Source: Kamptonema formosum PCC 10802 (lineage in GTDB: Bacteria; Cyanobacteriota; Cyanobacteriia; Cyanobacteriales; Oscillatoriaceae). From it: DNA of 64,000 nt. The translations under genes were made by a program, and so were the position numbers. How positions within the stretch are numbered: position 1 is the stretch's first letter; each line of letters begins with the position of its first letter. The notes below the pieces were generated by a model. The model worked only from the letters and a program-made list of their open reading frames with translations, did no database searches and was not told where the DNA came from. The stretch covers positions 540,667-604,666 of the forward strand of contig NZ_KB235949.1 in assembly GCF_000332335.1 (NCBI RefSeq), read 5' to 3'. Below, one piece after another: positions 33,701 to 41,953 of the stretch.

Positions 33701-36699
33701 GACTGGCCAACTACTATCCCGTCCGCGCCAAAGACGGGCGGCTGCTGGGAATTGGAGCCGCCGTAACAGATATCACCGCTCTCAAGCGCACCGAAAAGCT
33801 GCTGCTCGAGCAAGCCCGAGCCCTGCTGCTGCAGCAGCAGTGGCTGGAAGCAGCGCTCAACCTGATGCCGGTGCCGCTGCTGTTTGTCGAGCCCGGATCG
33901 GCGCGGGTGACTTTCGCCAATCGGGCGGCTGACGAGATGGCTGGCGGGGTATTTCCTGCGGGCAAACCGGCTCAAGATTACCACACGGGCTATTACTGCA
34001 CCGATGCCGGTGGGAATCCCATCCCCGAGGAGGCGATGCCTGGGGTGCGGGTGGCCCGTGGCGAGCGTCTCGACGGGGTTGAGATCAACTGGCACACGCC
34101 CGCCGGCATTCGCCCGCTGATCGTATTTGCTGATACCCTGCCGGGGATGCACGGGCATCCGGCTTCCGGTGTGATTGTTTTTCAGGACATCTCCAATCTC
34201 AAGCAGGTGCAGCAAGCCCTGCGCCGCAGTGAGGAGCGCTTCCGTCTGGCACAGGAACTCTCCCTGGATGCGTTTACCGTCTTGCGCAGCATTCGCGACG
34301 CGGGGGGAGCGATTGTTGATTTTGAGTGGGAGTATGTTAACCCCACAGCGGCAAAAATTCTGCGCCACACCGTCGGAGAGCTTACCGGCCAGCGGCTTTT
34401 GGAGTTACTTCCCGGCAACAAAACCAGCGGCTTGTTTGACAGCTATGTGCGAGTGGTGGAAACGGGTGCCGGTCACGATATTGAGATTCCCTATAATGCG
34501 GAAGGTATCGCCGGCTGGTTCCGCAATATGGCGGTTAAGCTCGGGGATGGAATTGCTATATCTTTCAGCGATATCACGGAACGCAAACGGGCGTCGGAAG
34601 AGCTCTACCACCGCGAGCAAGAGTTCCGGGCGCTGGCTGAAAATTCACCGGATATCATTGCCCGGGTTGATAAAGAATTGCGCCACCTTTATGTAAACCC
34701 AGCGATAGAGCGAGCGACAGGAATGCTGCCGGCGTCGTTCATCGGGAAAAGCAACGCCGAGTTAGGATTTCCTAAGGAAATCTGCCTGTTATGGGAAGAG
34801 GAGTTGCGCCACATATTTGCCACGGGACAAGAGCGCTGGGTTGAATTTCAATTCGACACGCCAAGCGGAACCCGCTACTATCAATCTCGCTTGGTTCCAG
34901 AATTGGCTCTGGACGGTTCGGTGGAATCTGTGCTGGGCATCAGCCGCGATGTAACTGAGTACAAGCAGATAGAGCGGGCGCTGCGGCAAAGCGAAGCCCG
35001 GTTGAGGCGCTTGGTTGACTCGAATATTATCGGGATTGTCATCGGCGATTTGACCGGCAACCTCATAGAAGCAAATGATGCGTTTCTAGAGATTATTGGT
35101 GCCACTCGCTCAGAGCTGCAAGCCGGCAAGATATGTTTGCGGGACTTGACTCCGCCAGAATACCGCGCTGCCGGCGAGCGGGCGCTAGAGGAATTGCTGG
35201 CTGCCGGTGCCTGCACTCCTTTTGAAAAAGAATATCTTCGCAAAGATGGCACCCGCGTGCCCGTTCTGCTGGGCAGTGCTCTGGTGGAAGGGGAGCGAGA
35301 TATTTGTGTCTCTTTTGTGATTGACCTCACTCAGAGGAAGGAATTGGAGAAGGCTTTGCGGCAGCAGGCTGAGGAATTAGCCCGGGCTAGCCGCATGAAG
35401 GACGAGTTTCTGGCGGTTGTCTCCCACGAACTGCGCACGCCCCTGACGGCGATGCTGGGCTGGGCCAAGATGCTGCGCAGCCAAATACTGGATGAAGCCA
35501 AGACGGCACGCGCCCTGGAGACGATCGAGCGCAATGCTGTGCGCCAGTCACAGCTGATAGAAGACTTGCTGGATATTTCGCGGATTATTACCGGCAAGCT
35601 GGGCCTGGAGTTGCAGCCGGTTGACCTGGCCAAGGTAATTGAGGCGGCGGCTGATACTGTGCGTCCGGCGGCGGAGAATAAGGGCATTGAGCTGGAGTTT
35701 GTCAAAGTTGGGTCTGTTTCCCCCATCAAAGGCGATCCGGCTCGCTTGCAGCAAGTGGTCTGGAATTTGCTCTCCAACGCGATTAAGTTCACACCGGCAG
35801 GGGGGCGGGTGAGGGTCCGGCTGTCCCTGGAAATGGGCGATTGGGCGTCGGGCAATGGGCATGGGGCATGGGGCATGGGGCATGGGGCACCAAGCATCGA
35901 GGAAAACAATCAATCTCCAATCCCCAATCCACAATCCACAATCCACAATCCACAATCCACAATCCACAATCCACAATCCACAATCCCCCAATCCCCTGCG
36001 CCCTATGCCCAAATCCAGGTCAGCGACACCGGCACGGGAATCTCCCCCGAGTTCCTGCCATTTGTGTTTGAGCGCTTCCGCCAAGCGGACAGCAGCAGCA
36101 CCAGAGCCCACGGCGGACTGGGACTGGGGCTGGCAATCGTGCGCCACATTACCGAACTGCACGGAGGAACGATCGAAGTTGCCAGTGCGGGGGAGGGAAA
36201 GGGGGCTACGTTCACGCTGAGGCTGCCACTTGCGGTATCGAGCAGCGGGCATGGGCAAAAGGGCATCGGGGAAGAACCCCCAGCGCCGGGCGATCCGTGT
36301 CCCATTCCCGATCGCCCACTCACCGGCGTGCGGGTGCTGGTGGTGGATGATGACGCCGACACGCGCGAATTGCTTGAGGCGATCCTTGAGGAGTACGGGG
36401 CTGAGGTGCGGGCGGCGGCGTCGGTTCGCCAGACGCTTGAGGTGCTGCTCGAGTGGAAACCGGACGCGATCCTCAGCGACATCGGCATGCCAGAAGAAGA
36501 TGGCTACAGTTTGATTCGCAAGCTGCGAGCGCTACAGCAGGAGCGCGGGGAGCCACTCGTGCCGGTTGCCGCTCTGACGGCTTACGCCCGGGAAGAGGAG
36601 CGCCAGCGGGCTCTGGAAGCCGGTTTCCAGGCGCACATCTCCAAGCCGGTCGAGCCGGCCCTTCTGGCGGATGCGATCGCTCGCCTTGTCGGTCGTTAG
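30787..36699 (+). CDS. Multi-PAS/GAF hybrid sensor histidine kinase with C-terminal receiver
   Basis: 1970 aa. Order: DUF4118-like four-helix membrane region (about 25-115); PAS_3 domain (about 133-255, ...HPDDRDRTW); PAS (260-375); coiled coil; PAS (395-515); coiled coil; PAS_3 (560-690, HPEDRERVV); GAF (about 700-850); PAS domains about 870-985, 1000-1130, 1138-1260, 1265-1390 and 1395-1515; HisKA with phosphoacceptor His1547 (VVSHELRTPL); HATPase with N-box WNLLSNAIKF, G1 DTGTGIS (Asp1747) and G2 GLGLGLAIV; and a receiver with phospho-acceptor Asp1898 (LSDIGMPEEDG) and Lys in ISKPVEP. So it can autophosphorylate and pass phosphate to its own receiver. An insert of about 55 residues of low-complexity repeat lies between N-box and G1. 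No downstream response regulator is encoded next to it. Confidence 0.93.
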   Translation: MSQVTISEGLGGARQPGRLRRYSAAAIAPAITLLLVLLLHRAGAPIRPFLLFFAPVTLSAWYGGLGAGLLATALSGAAIDYFLLEPVDSLGAGWLHRLQISLFVLQGALLCATIASLQASERRLRLQARSLLASSEQLRLALEAGRTGIWDWNTGTGKVTWSENLERLFGLAPGSFQGTCEAFLECLHPDDRDRTWQKVNRALAEKGDCQDEYRTVWPDGSTHWIAAKGRFYCDETGTAVRMLGACTDITARVQSEEALRETALRMANILESITDGFVSTDTEWRLTYINPQAEKLLGKTPSELIGSFAREVFPELVSAGSCSLLQKAETERVTVECEEFFPRFGKWFALRIYPWEEGWSIYFQDVTSRKRAEQEIHSLNAFLEQRVAERTAQLEQARLAAQEASSRLQCIIEAIPNPIGALDLEYRFIAFNSAYQKDFAKVFGKPIELGMKLDDALADLPSERAKALEIWGRALRGEDFTVIEEFGDENLERKVYEIACSAHFDGSDRLIGASQIARDITSRVRAEEQSRRFSEELEKRVSERTAELESANRKLSQEIASRQQVQIALQESEKRLRLAMEAASLGMWCADIASGKIWWSERCREIMFGSVPDKSEYDFEDFSNCIHPEDRERVVRAARRARVTNEDYRCEFRVVWADNVIRWVADMGRVFCGDTGTPARLIGLVEDITGRVHREQSLKFLFEASAALASSLDWETTLASVVNLAVPQVADWCAIDILDAGGEIKRLAMAHAHPDKIQLAWELYLRYPPSSSRADLTACVLRTGKPKLFGEISEAVLAEMACDADHLQILREFSFKSAIAVPLAARGRTLGALVFVTAESGKRYGREDLRLAEELARRAAMAIDSALLYRSAQEAERRKEESLALLDTFLASAPVGMAFFDPDLRCARINDYMAAVNGVRAGETIGRTMREFLPELADAVEPLLRQVLETGQPVLNVEISGETKASAGEQHGLANYYPVRAKDGRLLGIGAAVTDITALKRTEKLLLEQARALLLQQQWLEAALNLMPVPLLFVEPGSARVTFANRAADEMAGGVFPAGKPAQDYHTGYYCTDAGGNPIPEEAMPGVRVARGERLDGVEINWHTPAGIRPLIVFADTLPGMHGHPASGVIVFQDISNLKQVQQALRRSEERFRLAQELSLDAFTVLRSIRDAGGAIVDFEWEYVNPTAAKILRHTVGELTGQRLLELLPGNKTSGLFDSYVRVVETGAGHDIEIPYNAEGIAGWFRNMAVKLGDGIAISFSDITERKRASEELYHREQEFRALAENSPDIIARVDKELRHLYVNPAIERATGMLPASFIGKSNAELGFPKEICLLWEEELRHIFATGQERWVEFQFDTPSGTRYYQSRLVPELALDGSVESVLGISRDVTEYKQIERALRQSEARLRRLVDSNIIGIVIGDLTGNLIEANDAFLEIIGATRSELQAGKICLRDLTPPEYRAAGERALEELLAAGACTPFEKEYLRKDGTRVPVLLGSALVEGERDICVSFVIDLTQRKELEKALRQQAEELARASRMKDEFLAVVSHELRTPLTAMLGWAKMLRSQILDEAKTARALETIERNAVRQSQLIEDLLDISRIITGKLGLELQPVDLAKVIEAAADTVRPAAENKGIELEFVKVGSVSPIKGDPARLQQVVWNLLSNAIKFTPAGGRVRVRLSLEMGDWASGNGHGAWGMGHGAPSIEENNQSPIPNPQSTIHNPQSTIHNPQSTIPQSPAPYAQIQVSDTGTGISPEFLPFVFERFRQADSSSTRAHGGLGLGLAIVRHITELHGGTIEVASAGEGKGATFTLRLPLAVSSSGHGQKGIGEEPPAPGDPCPIPDRPLTGVRVLVVDDDADTRELLEAILEEYGAEVRAAASVRQTLEVLLEWKPDAILSDIGMPEEDGYSLIRKLRALQQERGEPLVPVAALTAYAREEERQRALEAGFQAHISKPVEPALLADAIARLVGR
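35833..35995 (+). repeat. Heptanucleotide repeats inserted inside the kinase ATPase domain
   Basis: Two heptamer arrays in a row: GGGGCAT-type units (about 35855-35890) and CCACAAT-type units (about 35930-35990). They are read in frame as GHGAWGMGHGA and repeated NPQSTIH. Heptamer arrays like these resemble the short tandemly repeated repetitive (STRR) sequences described in filamentous cyanobacteria. Confidence 0.85.
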
Positions 36700-36746
36700 A
36701 GCTTGAGGTTGAAGGGAACGCCTGCCCTACGCCTGTCATACGAATA

Positions 36747-36842
36747 TCCCTCTTCTGTCACACAAGGGTGAAAGCCCAATCTGTCGTTGCCTGAAATGGC
36801 GCAAATTCGTCAAATTGCCTCAAAGTGACAAAAGAGGGTTAT
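36747..36842. repeat. Inverted-repeat element after the hybrid kinase
   Basis: Ends ATCCCTCTTCTGTCA (about 36748) and TGACAAAAGAGGGTTAT (about 36825-36842) form imperfect inverted repeats around about 65 bp of unique DNA. It separates the kinase from a receiver-domain remnant. Confidence 0.55.
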
Positions 36843-36992
36843 CTGCCGGCGGCGGCGCTCACGGCTTACGCCCGGGAGGAGGAGCGCCGGCAGGCTCTAG
36901 AAGCCTGCTTCCAGACTCACCTGGCCAAGCCGGTCGAGCCGGCGCTGCTGGCTGATGCGGTGGCAACCCTGGCGGGGCGCAGGGCCACGTAG
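36843..36992 (+). pseudogene. Remnant of a receiver-domain C-terminus
   Basis: The frame reads [40 protein letters not shown] and [12 protein letters not shown], which closely matches the last 45 residues of the kinase just upstream ([20 protein letters not shown]...[12 protein letters not shown]). No start or phospho-acceptor part is present. It is either the stump of a second receiver domain or a partial duplication. Confidence 0.75.
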
Positions 36993-37025
36993 GGTGCGCC
37001 GGTGCCGGCGATCTTCGGGGTGGGG

Positions 37026-38858
37026 TTACAGCTTGGTGCCGCATTCGGGACAGAAGCTGTTGTTAGAGCTATTTTTCGCCCCGCAGTTGGTACAGTAAAT
37101 CTCTGTTTCCAGCTTCTTTTTCACCTCTGGCAAACCAATCATCTGAGCGTTGCTCTTGCCGGGAGCCACCATTGGGTAACAGTTTTCATTCTTTTTGACG
37201 CGCACATCCATCAGGACGGGGCCATTGTGGGCCAGCATTTCGGCTATCCCGTCGGAGAGTTCGGCGCGGTCGCGAATCACTATTCCTTTGATCCCGTAAG
37301 CGTTTGCGAGCATCACGAAGTCTGGCATCCCCGCCTCCATATTGGAGGACGAGTAGCGCTCTTGATAGAACGCCTCTTGCCACTGGCGCACCATCCCTTG
37401 CCAGCCGTTATTGAGGATGGCAGTCTTGACATTTATGCCATATTGTGCTAGGGTTCCCAGCTCCTGAATGTTCATTTGGATGCTGGCATCACCGGCAACG
37501 CAGATCACCTGGCGATCGGGCAGGGCTATTTTAGCGCCCATTGCTGCCGGCATTCCGAAGCCCATGGTGCCCAAACCGGCGCTAGAAATCCACCGGCGCG
37601 GGCCATTCTTGAGGAATTGCGCCGCCCACATTTGGTGCTGGCCCACGTCTGTGGTGTAGTAGGCGTTTGGTGCCTGACGCCCGAGTTCCACAATCACCTC
37701 TTGGGGGGAGATGCTGTCGGGATAGTGGGGCACCACGAGGGGATAGTCCTCGCGCCAGCGGTCGATGCGCTCCCGCCACTGCTGGGTTTGGCTGGGGTCA
37801 GCCGGCTCGTTGAGTTCGCGAAGCCGGCGCAGCAGGTCTTGCAGGACTTGCCGCACGTCGCCGACAATCGGAACGTCTGGGGCGCGGTTTTTCCCCACCT
37901 CAGCGGGGTCAATGTCGATGTGGATGACTTTGGCGCGGGAGGCGAACTGATCGAGCTTGCCGGTGACGCGATCGTCAAATCGGGCACCGACAGCAATCAG
38001 CAAGTCGCAGTCGGTGACGGCGAAGTTGGCGTAGGCTGTGCCGTGCATGCCCAGCATTCCCACAGACAGGGGGTGGTTTTCCTCAAACGCACCCTTGCCC
38101 ATCAGGGTTGTCGTCACCGGAATATTAAAGTATTCTGCCAGTTCTTGAATTTCCGCGTGAGCGCCGGCGGCGATCGCCCCGCCGCCGACATACAGCAAAG
38201 GACGCCGCGCTTGGCGGATGAGATTGATAGCTTGGTTAATTTGGCGGGGATTGCCCTTAACGGTGGGGCGGTATCCGGGCAACTTCACCGAGCCCGGGTC
38301 GGCAGGCAGGTAGTCAAATTCTTCCAAACCCACATCCTTGGGCACGTCAACCAGCACCGGCCCGGGGCGTCCCGTGCTGGCAATCATAAAGGCTTCCGCG
38401 ACAATCCGGGCCATGTCTTTGGGGTCGCGCACGACGTAAGAGTGCTTGACAATTGGCAAGCTAATGCCCCAGATATCGGTTTCCTGAAAGGCATCAGTGC
38501 CAATCGACGCTCTCGCCACCTGGCCGGTGACCACCACCATCGGGATAGAGTCCATGTGAGCGGTGGCGATGCCGGTGACTAAATTGGTCGCTCCCGGACC
38601 TGAGGTGCCAAAACAGACGCCCACTTTGCCGGTGGCGCGAGCGTAGCCATCTGCGGCGTGGGCGGCTCCTTGCTCGTGTCTCACCAGGATGTGCTCAATG
38701 CCGCCTTCCGCTTCAGCGCGGTACAGCTCGTCATAAATCGGCAAAATCGCGCCGCCCGGATAGCCAAAAATATGCTTGACGCCGTGGCGCTTGAGACTGT
38801 CAATTAAGGCGAAAGCGCCAGTCGCCCGCCGGAGAGCAACACTTCTTTGCAATTGCAC
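37026..38858 (-). CDS. ilvB: Acetolactate synthase large subunit with C-terminal zinc ribbon
   Basis: 610 aa. Catalyses the first common step of branched-chain amino-acid synthesis (pyruvate to acetolactate) using thiamine diphosphate. Features: N-terminal ThDP domain with the catalytic Glu in [39 protein letters not shown]; central FAD-type domain ([35 protein letters not shown]); C-terminal ThDP-binding motif [12 protein letters not shown]...[14 protein letters not shown] (GDA in place of the commoner GDG). After the normal end (about residue 583, GLPEVKKK) comes a 25-residue four-Cys zinc ribbon: Cys589, Cys592, Cys603 and Cys606 ([17 protein letters not shown]). This tail is not usual for the enzyme. 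No ilvN lies nearby. Confidence 0.95.
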   Translation of the reverse strand: MQLQRSVALRRATGAFALIDSLKRHGVKHIFGYPGGAILPIYDELYRAEAEGGIEHILVRHEQGAAHAADGYARATGKVGVCFGTSGPGATNLVTGIATAHMDSIPMVVVTGQVARASIGTDAFQETDIWGISLPIVKHSYVVRDPKDMARIVAEAFMIASTGRPGPVLVDVPKDVGLEEFDYLPADPGSVKLPGYRPTVKGNPRQINQAINLIRQARRPLLYVGGGAIAAGAHAEIQELAEYFNIPVTTTLMGKGAFEENHPLSVGMLGMHGTAYANFAVTDCDLLIAVGARFDDRVTGKLDQFASRAKVIHIDIDPAEVGKNRAPDVPIVGDVRQVLQDLLRRLRELNEPADPSQTQQWRERIDRWREDYPLVVPHYPDSISPQEVIVELGRQAPNAYYTTDVGQHQMWAAQFLKNGPRRWISSAGLGTMGFGMPAAMGAKIALPDRQVICVAGDASIQMNIQELGTLAQYGINVKTAILNNGWQGMVRQWQEAFYQERYSSSNMEAGMPDFVMLANAYGIKGIVIRDRAELSDGIAEMLAHNGPVLMDVRVKKNENCYPMVAPGKSNAQMIGLPEVKKKLETEIYCTNCGAKNSSNNSFCPECGTKL

Positions 38859-39212
38859 GGAAAAACCTCACTTTAGATATTGCTTCATATCTTTTATCTT
38901 CAATCATGCCTTAGGACTGAACCTTCCAATCTTATTTTGATAATAATTTTAGAAAAGCTGCTGTGCAGCAACTCACAGGCAAGGGGGTAACGCCAGCGGC
39001 GCGCGTCGCGCTATGCGGGAGTTCGCCCGCCGGCAGAGGGCGGAACGCAGGTCGCTCTGGTGCGTTTGGGGGAGAAAAAGGCACAGGCAAGGGCACAGCC
39101 GAAAGCTCGCGGCTTCACTGCCGTGTAGTGTCTAGTGTGAACGGTTCTCCCCCGGTGCCTGGATATCCCTGTCCCAAAGCAGCCGCTATTTGTTGCCCGG
39201 CGGGCAACACCT
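38859..39212. other. Intergenic region, nothing recognised
   Basis: 354 bp between two minus-strand genes. AT-rich upstream of ilvB (38860-38960, probably its promoter), then a GC-rich stretch (38990-39110) with inverted GCGCGCGTCGCGC-like sequence. No gene seen. Confidence 0.4.
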
Positions 39213-40466
39213 CTAGATTACGTCTTGCAGCACGCGGCGGGTGTTGAGCCAAGCCCACACGCCGACGATGCAAACAGTGACGCTCATGCCGAGCATCACC
39301 ACCCGCAAACCCACGGCATCCGTCAGCGGGCCGGCTATCGCCAAGGGCACGCTCAGGGCAATATTGACGGCATTGTTCTGAAACCCGAAAACCTTACCCC
39401 GCATTGGTTCCGGTGTTTGCTGCTGGATTAGGGTCTGCATGGGCACGCCAATCAGGGAGGCTCCCACACCCAACAGGGCGCTCAGTGCCAAACCCAGCCA
39501 GAGGTCTTTAATTAAGGTGAACACGCACAGGACAAAGCCCATGAGCAAAAACCCAGTCAGGGGCAGGGGCTTGTTGTGGAAGCGGTCGCCCCAGTGGCCC
39601 AAGAGCGCGGCACCGAATACCATGCCAATGCCAGCTGCTGCTAGCAGAAAGCCGAATTGGTTGGAGTGGAGGCCAATATCTTCCGCCAGATTAATTGCCA
39701 GAACCGTCAGGGCGGCAAAGACGGAATAGAGAATGGTTAGCTGGAGCATGGCATTGCTCACCAAGCGGTTTTGCTTGAGATAGTGGAGGCCGGCCTTGAA
39801 ATCAGTCCAGGGGTTTAAGGCTAGCGGCGGCTCGGCGTGAGGTGTTTCTTTTACCGGAATCAAATAAAATATCGCTGAGGCCAGCAGGTACAGCCCTCCG
39901 ACTGTGATTTCCTGACCGTAGTCCCCGCCCAACTTGCTGCTGAGGCTGAGTACGGGCTCCCCCACTGCAAAGCCAACGATTAAAGAACCGAGCATGGTGG
40001 TGGTGAACAGGGCGTTTGCGCTCAGCAGCCCCTCTTTGCGCACCAGCAGGGGAATTGCCGCTTGTTCCGCCGGCGCAAAAAATTGCGTCAGCACCGATTC
40101 TAGAAACGCGATCGCCAGCAGGATGACAAACTCCTTGGGCAGCATGGGTATGGCCAGTGTCAGCAGCCCTCTCATGGCATTGGTGACAATCAGCACTTGC
40201 TTTTTGTCAAAGCGGTCAACAAAGATGCCTGCCGCCGAGCCGAAGAGAATTGCTGGCAGCGTCACAGCCACCATTAAAGCCGAGCGCATGGAATTTTTCA
40301 AGGCATCGGGCGAGCTGTAGTCCGACAGGATTCCGATCAGGAGGACGAAAAACACCTTGTCGCCGATCTGGGAGAGGATTTGACCGCTCCAAAGCATCAG
40401 GAAGGGCCGATTCTTGAACAGAGCTCGAAACCCGCTACCAGCGGGGGGGGGACTGGCTGGAAGCAT
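39213..40466 (-). CDS. MFS transporter
   Basis: 417 aa with about 12 hydrophobic helices. The first contains FLMLWSGQILSQIGDKVFFV, typical of the MFS_3/enterobactin-exporter-like group, followed by the loop motif SAAGIFVDRFDKKQVLIVTN (G-x-x-x-D-R-x-x-x-K). The second half has GAALLGHWGDRFHNKPLPLT and RGKVFGFQNNAVNIALSVPL. A central cytoplasmic loop (ETPHAEPPLALNPWTDFKAG) separates the halves. Probably an inner-membrane exporter; the substrate cannot be told. It lies upstream of ilvB on the same strand but 354 bp away. Confidence 0.9.
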   Translation of the reverse strand: MLPASPPPAGSGFRALFKNRPFLMLWSGQILSQIGDKVFFVLLIGILSDYSSPDALKNSMRSALMVAVTLPAILFGSAAGIFVDRFDKKQVLIVTNAMRGLLTLAIPMLPKEFVILLAIAFLESVLTQFFAPAEQAAIPLLVRKEGLLSANALFTTTMLGSLIVGFAVGEPVLSLSSKLGGDYGQEITVGGLYLLASAIFYLIPVKETPHAEPPLALNPWTDFKAGLHYLKQNRLVSNAMLQLTILYSVFAALTVLAINLAEDIGLHSNQFGFLLAAAGIGMVFGAALLGHWGDRFHNKPLPLTGFLLMGFVLCVFTLIKDLWLGLALSALLGVGASLIGVPMQTLIQQQTPEPMRGKVFGFQNNAVNIALSVPLAIAGPLTDAVGLRVVMLGMSVTVCIVGVWAWLNTRRVLQDVI

Positions 40467-40501
40467 AGCAATTATCTAGCGCTATTGGGACAGAAAACGA
40501 T

Positions 40502-41152
40502 TCATTGCTCACAGACAGGTGGGAGGAGAGCACCGTGACGCTCTAATAGGGTAACTAAAAACCGGGCGGCATTTGTCGGGCGCGGTGGCTGCCATTCCCT
40601 ACCTGCCTTAGGGTTCCACCAACCTTGAACAGTTTTTGGCGCTCGCCACAATTCTAAATGTTCCACCGGCGGATCGGCACAGAAACTGTCCTCACCGGCA
40701 CCGAGGAGCGCCGAGCTCCAGTGCGTGAAGCGGTCGTGGCTGAGCCGGTAGATGGGAAAGTTGCCATACAGCGGCACCCCCCAGCCATCGAGGGCGATCA
40801 GCGCCGCAACGCTGCCGCCCATCGCCTGCCACCAGGTCGCCGCTCCTATGGCTCCGGCGGCACCGGCACTGAAGCCGATCAAAATCACCTCTCTGCCGCT
40901 GCTGTGCGCGCTCCCTCCCCCCCGCTCCCCAGGGAGCCGGGGGCAGCGCCCAGTGCCCAGACGATCGCTGATAAACTGCAAAATGTGCGCTGCTGAGTAT
41001 GCCGGACAGGACTCGGCTGGAAAAACCAGTATATTTGCGGATTGACAAGCGCAAGGAAATGTATTATTTACTTCTGACAGTAACTCTTCGAGAAACCGCT
41101 CAGTTAGCTTTGGGTCGTGGATACCTGGACAGATAACCGCACTTATGGGCAT
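40502..41152 (-). CDS. Small alpha/beta-hydrolase-like protein
   Basis: 216 aa. The nucleophile elbow GFSAG (in VILIGFSAGAAGAIGAATWW) gives the Ser expected of alpha/beta hydrolases. The N-terminal strand is MPISAVICPGIHDPKLTERF, and ALIALDGWGVPLYGNFPIYR follows the elbow, with LSHDRFTHWSS and HLELWRAPKTVQGWWNPKAG further on; a His in one of these could complete a triad. A Gly/Arg-rich insert (GTGRCPRLPGERGGGSAHSS) precedes the elbow strand and may be repeat-derived. The family is a conserved cyanobacterial one without known substrate. The stop lies 35 bp from the start of the MFS gene downstream on the same strand, so they may be cotranscribed. Confidence 0.75.
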   Translation of the reverse strand: MPISAVICPGIHDPKLTERFLEELLSEVNNTFPCACQSANILVFPAESCPAYSAAHILQFISDRLGTGRCPRLPGERGGGSAHSSGREVILIGFSAGAAGAIGAATWWQAMGGSVAALIALDGWGVPLYGNFPIYRLSHDRFTHWSSALLGAGEDSFCADPPVEHLELWRAPKTVQGWWNPKAGREWQPPRPTNAARFLVTLLERHGALLPPVCEQ

Positions 41153-41953
41153 GGTGACTTTTTTCTTAAAACTCGGTAATGGGTGATTCTAAAAAGCTTG
41201 CCAGCTGTGGGGTGCCATTAGAACGCAGCAGAGCAGTGAATTGCGCACCCTGTCCGGTTGAGCGAGCGATAGGGGCTCACAGTTGGATGAATTATGGCCC
41301 AGCCCCCCGGTTTCTTTAAGAAATCGGGGGTCTGAAATTTACACGAATGATTTAGACGCGCTATATATAGCGAGGGGAAGAAAATTAAACGTAAAATGTT
41401 TCCCGCCGGCCTTCAAAGCGCAAAAAAGGATGGTAGCGTGTCTAAGTCCCCAGATCCCTCCAGCCGGGCGAGACGTGGGGACAGCCGGGGCGGCTTTGAG
41501 TGCAGTGACTTATTTAACGTGGGTTTGAGATATAAAGCACCGGACAATTTCCCCAGATCGGGTTTTTATAGCTTCTAAATCTGCAAGAATTGCTAACGGT
41601 TTTCAAAAAACTTCACAGTTCCTTCACAAGTTTTCTCTATAGTGAGAAGTTAAAAGTTAATGGCACTGTCCCTTAACTTTAGTGGAATCAGATCGCACGC
41701 GCTACAAGCCTATATCGGTGGACAGCAAGCCAAACCCAAACAGCGGGCTGGGGCGACCGAACTGCCCTCACCAATGGCCCTAGTTTTGGCTAACATAGAA
41801 TGGCGCTCCCTGATGCGGGAGCGAGCGAGTTGGAGCGGTTTGAGAAGGTGTGAGAGCGGGATAAAAAAGAAAACCATTTCAGCGGAAAAATAGTGCGAGC
41901 ATTATGAATAGACTGGATGCCAGCGCTCCGATCCGCAAGGGAGATTTCGCATA
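41153..41953. other. Intergenic region, no gene recognised
   Basis: 801 bp. A CCCCCCGGTTTCTTTAAGAAATCGGGGG palindrome lies at 41303-41331, preceded by CAGTTGGATGAATT, so it is a degenerate copy of the 30228-30324 element. A 77-codon frame at 41660-41893 has no family resemblance and no good ribosome site. Confidence 0.5.

Noticed and set aside
33061..34368. 435-codon minus-strand frame opposite the hybrid kinase
   Set aside because: The + strand codes for GAF and PAS domains; the reverse frame has no family resemblance.
37476..38582. 368-codon + strand frame opposite ilvB
   Set aside because: ilvB motifs on the minus strand are unambiguous; the + frame is His/Val/Gly-rich shadow sequence.
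41660..41893. 77-codon frame before the CHASE cyclase
   Set aside because: No ribosome site, no family resemblance and repeat-rich surroundings; too weak to call.
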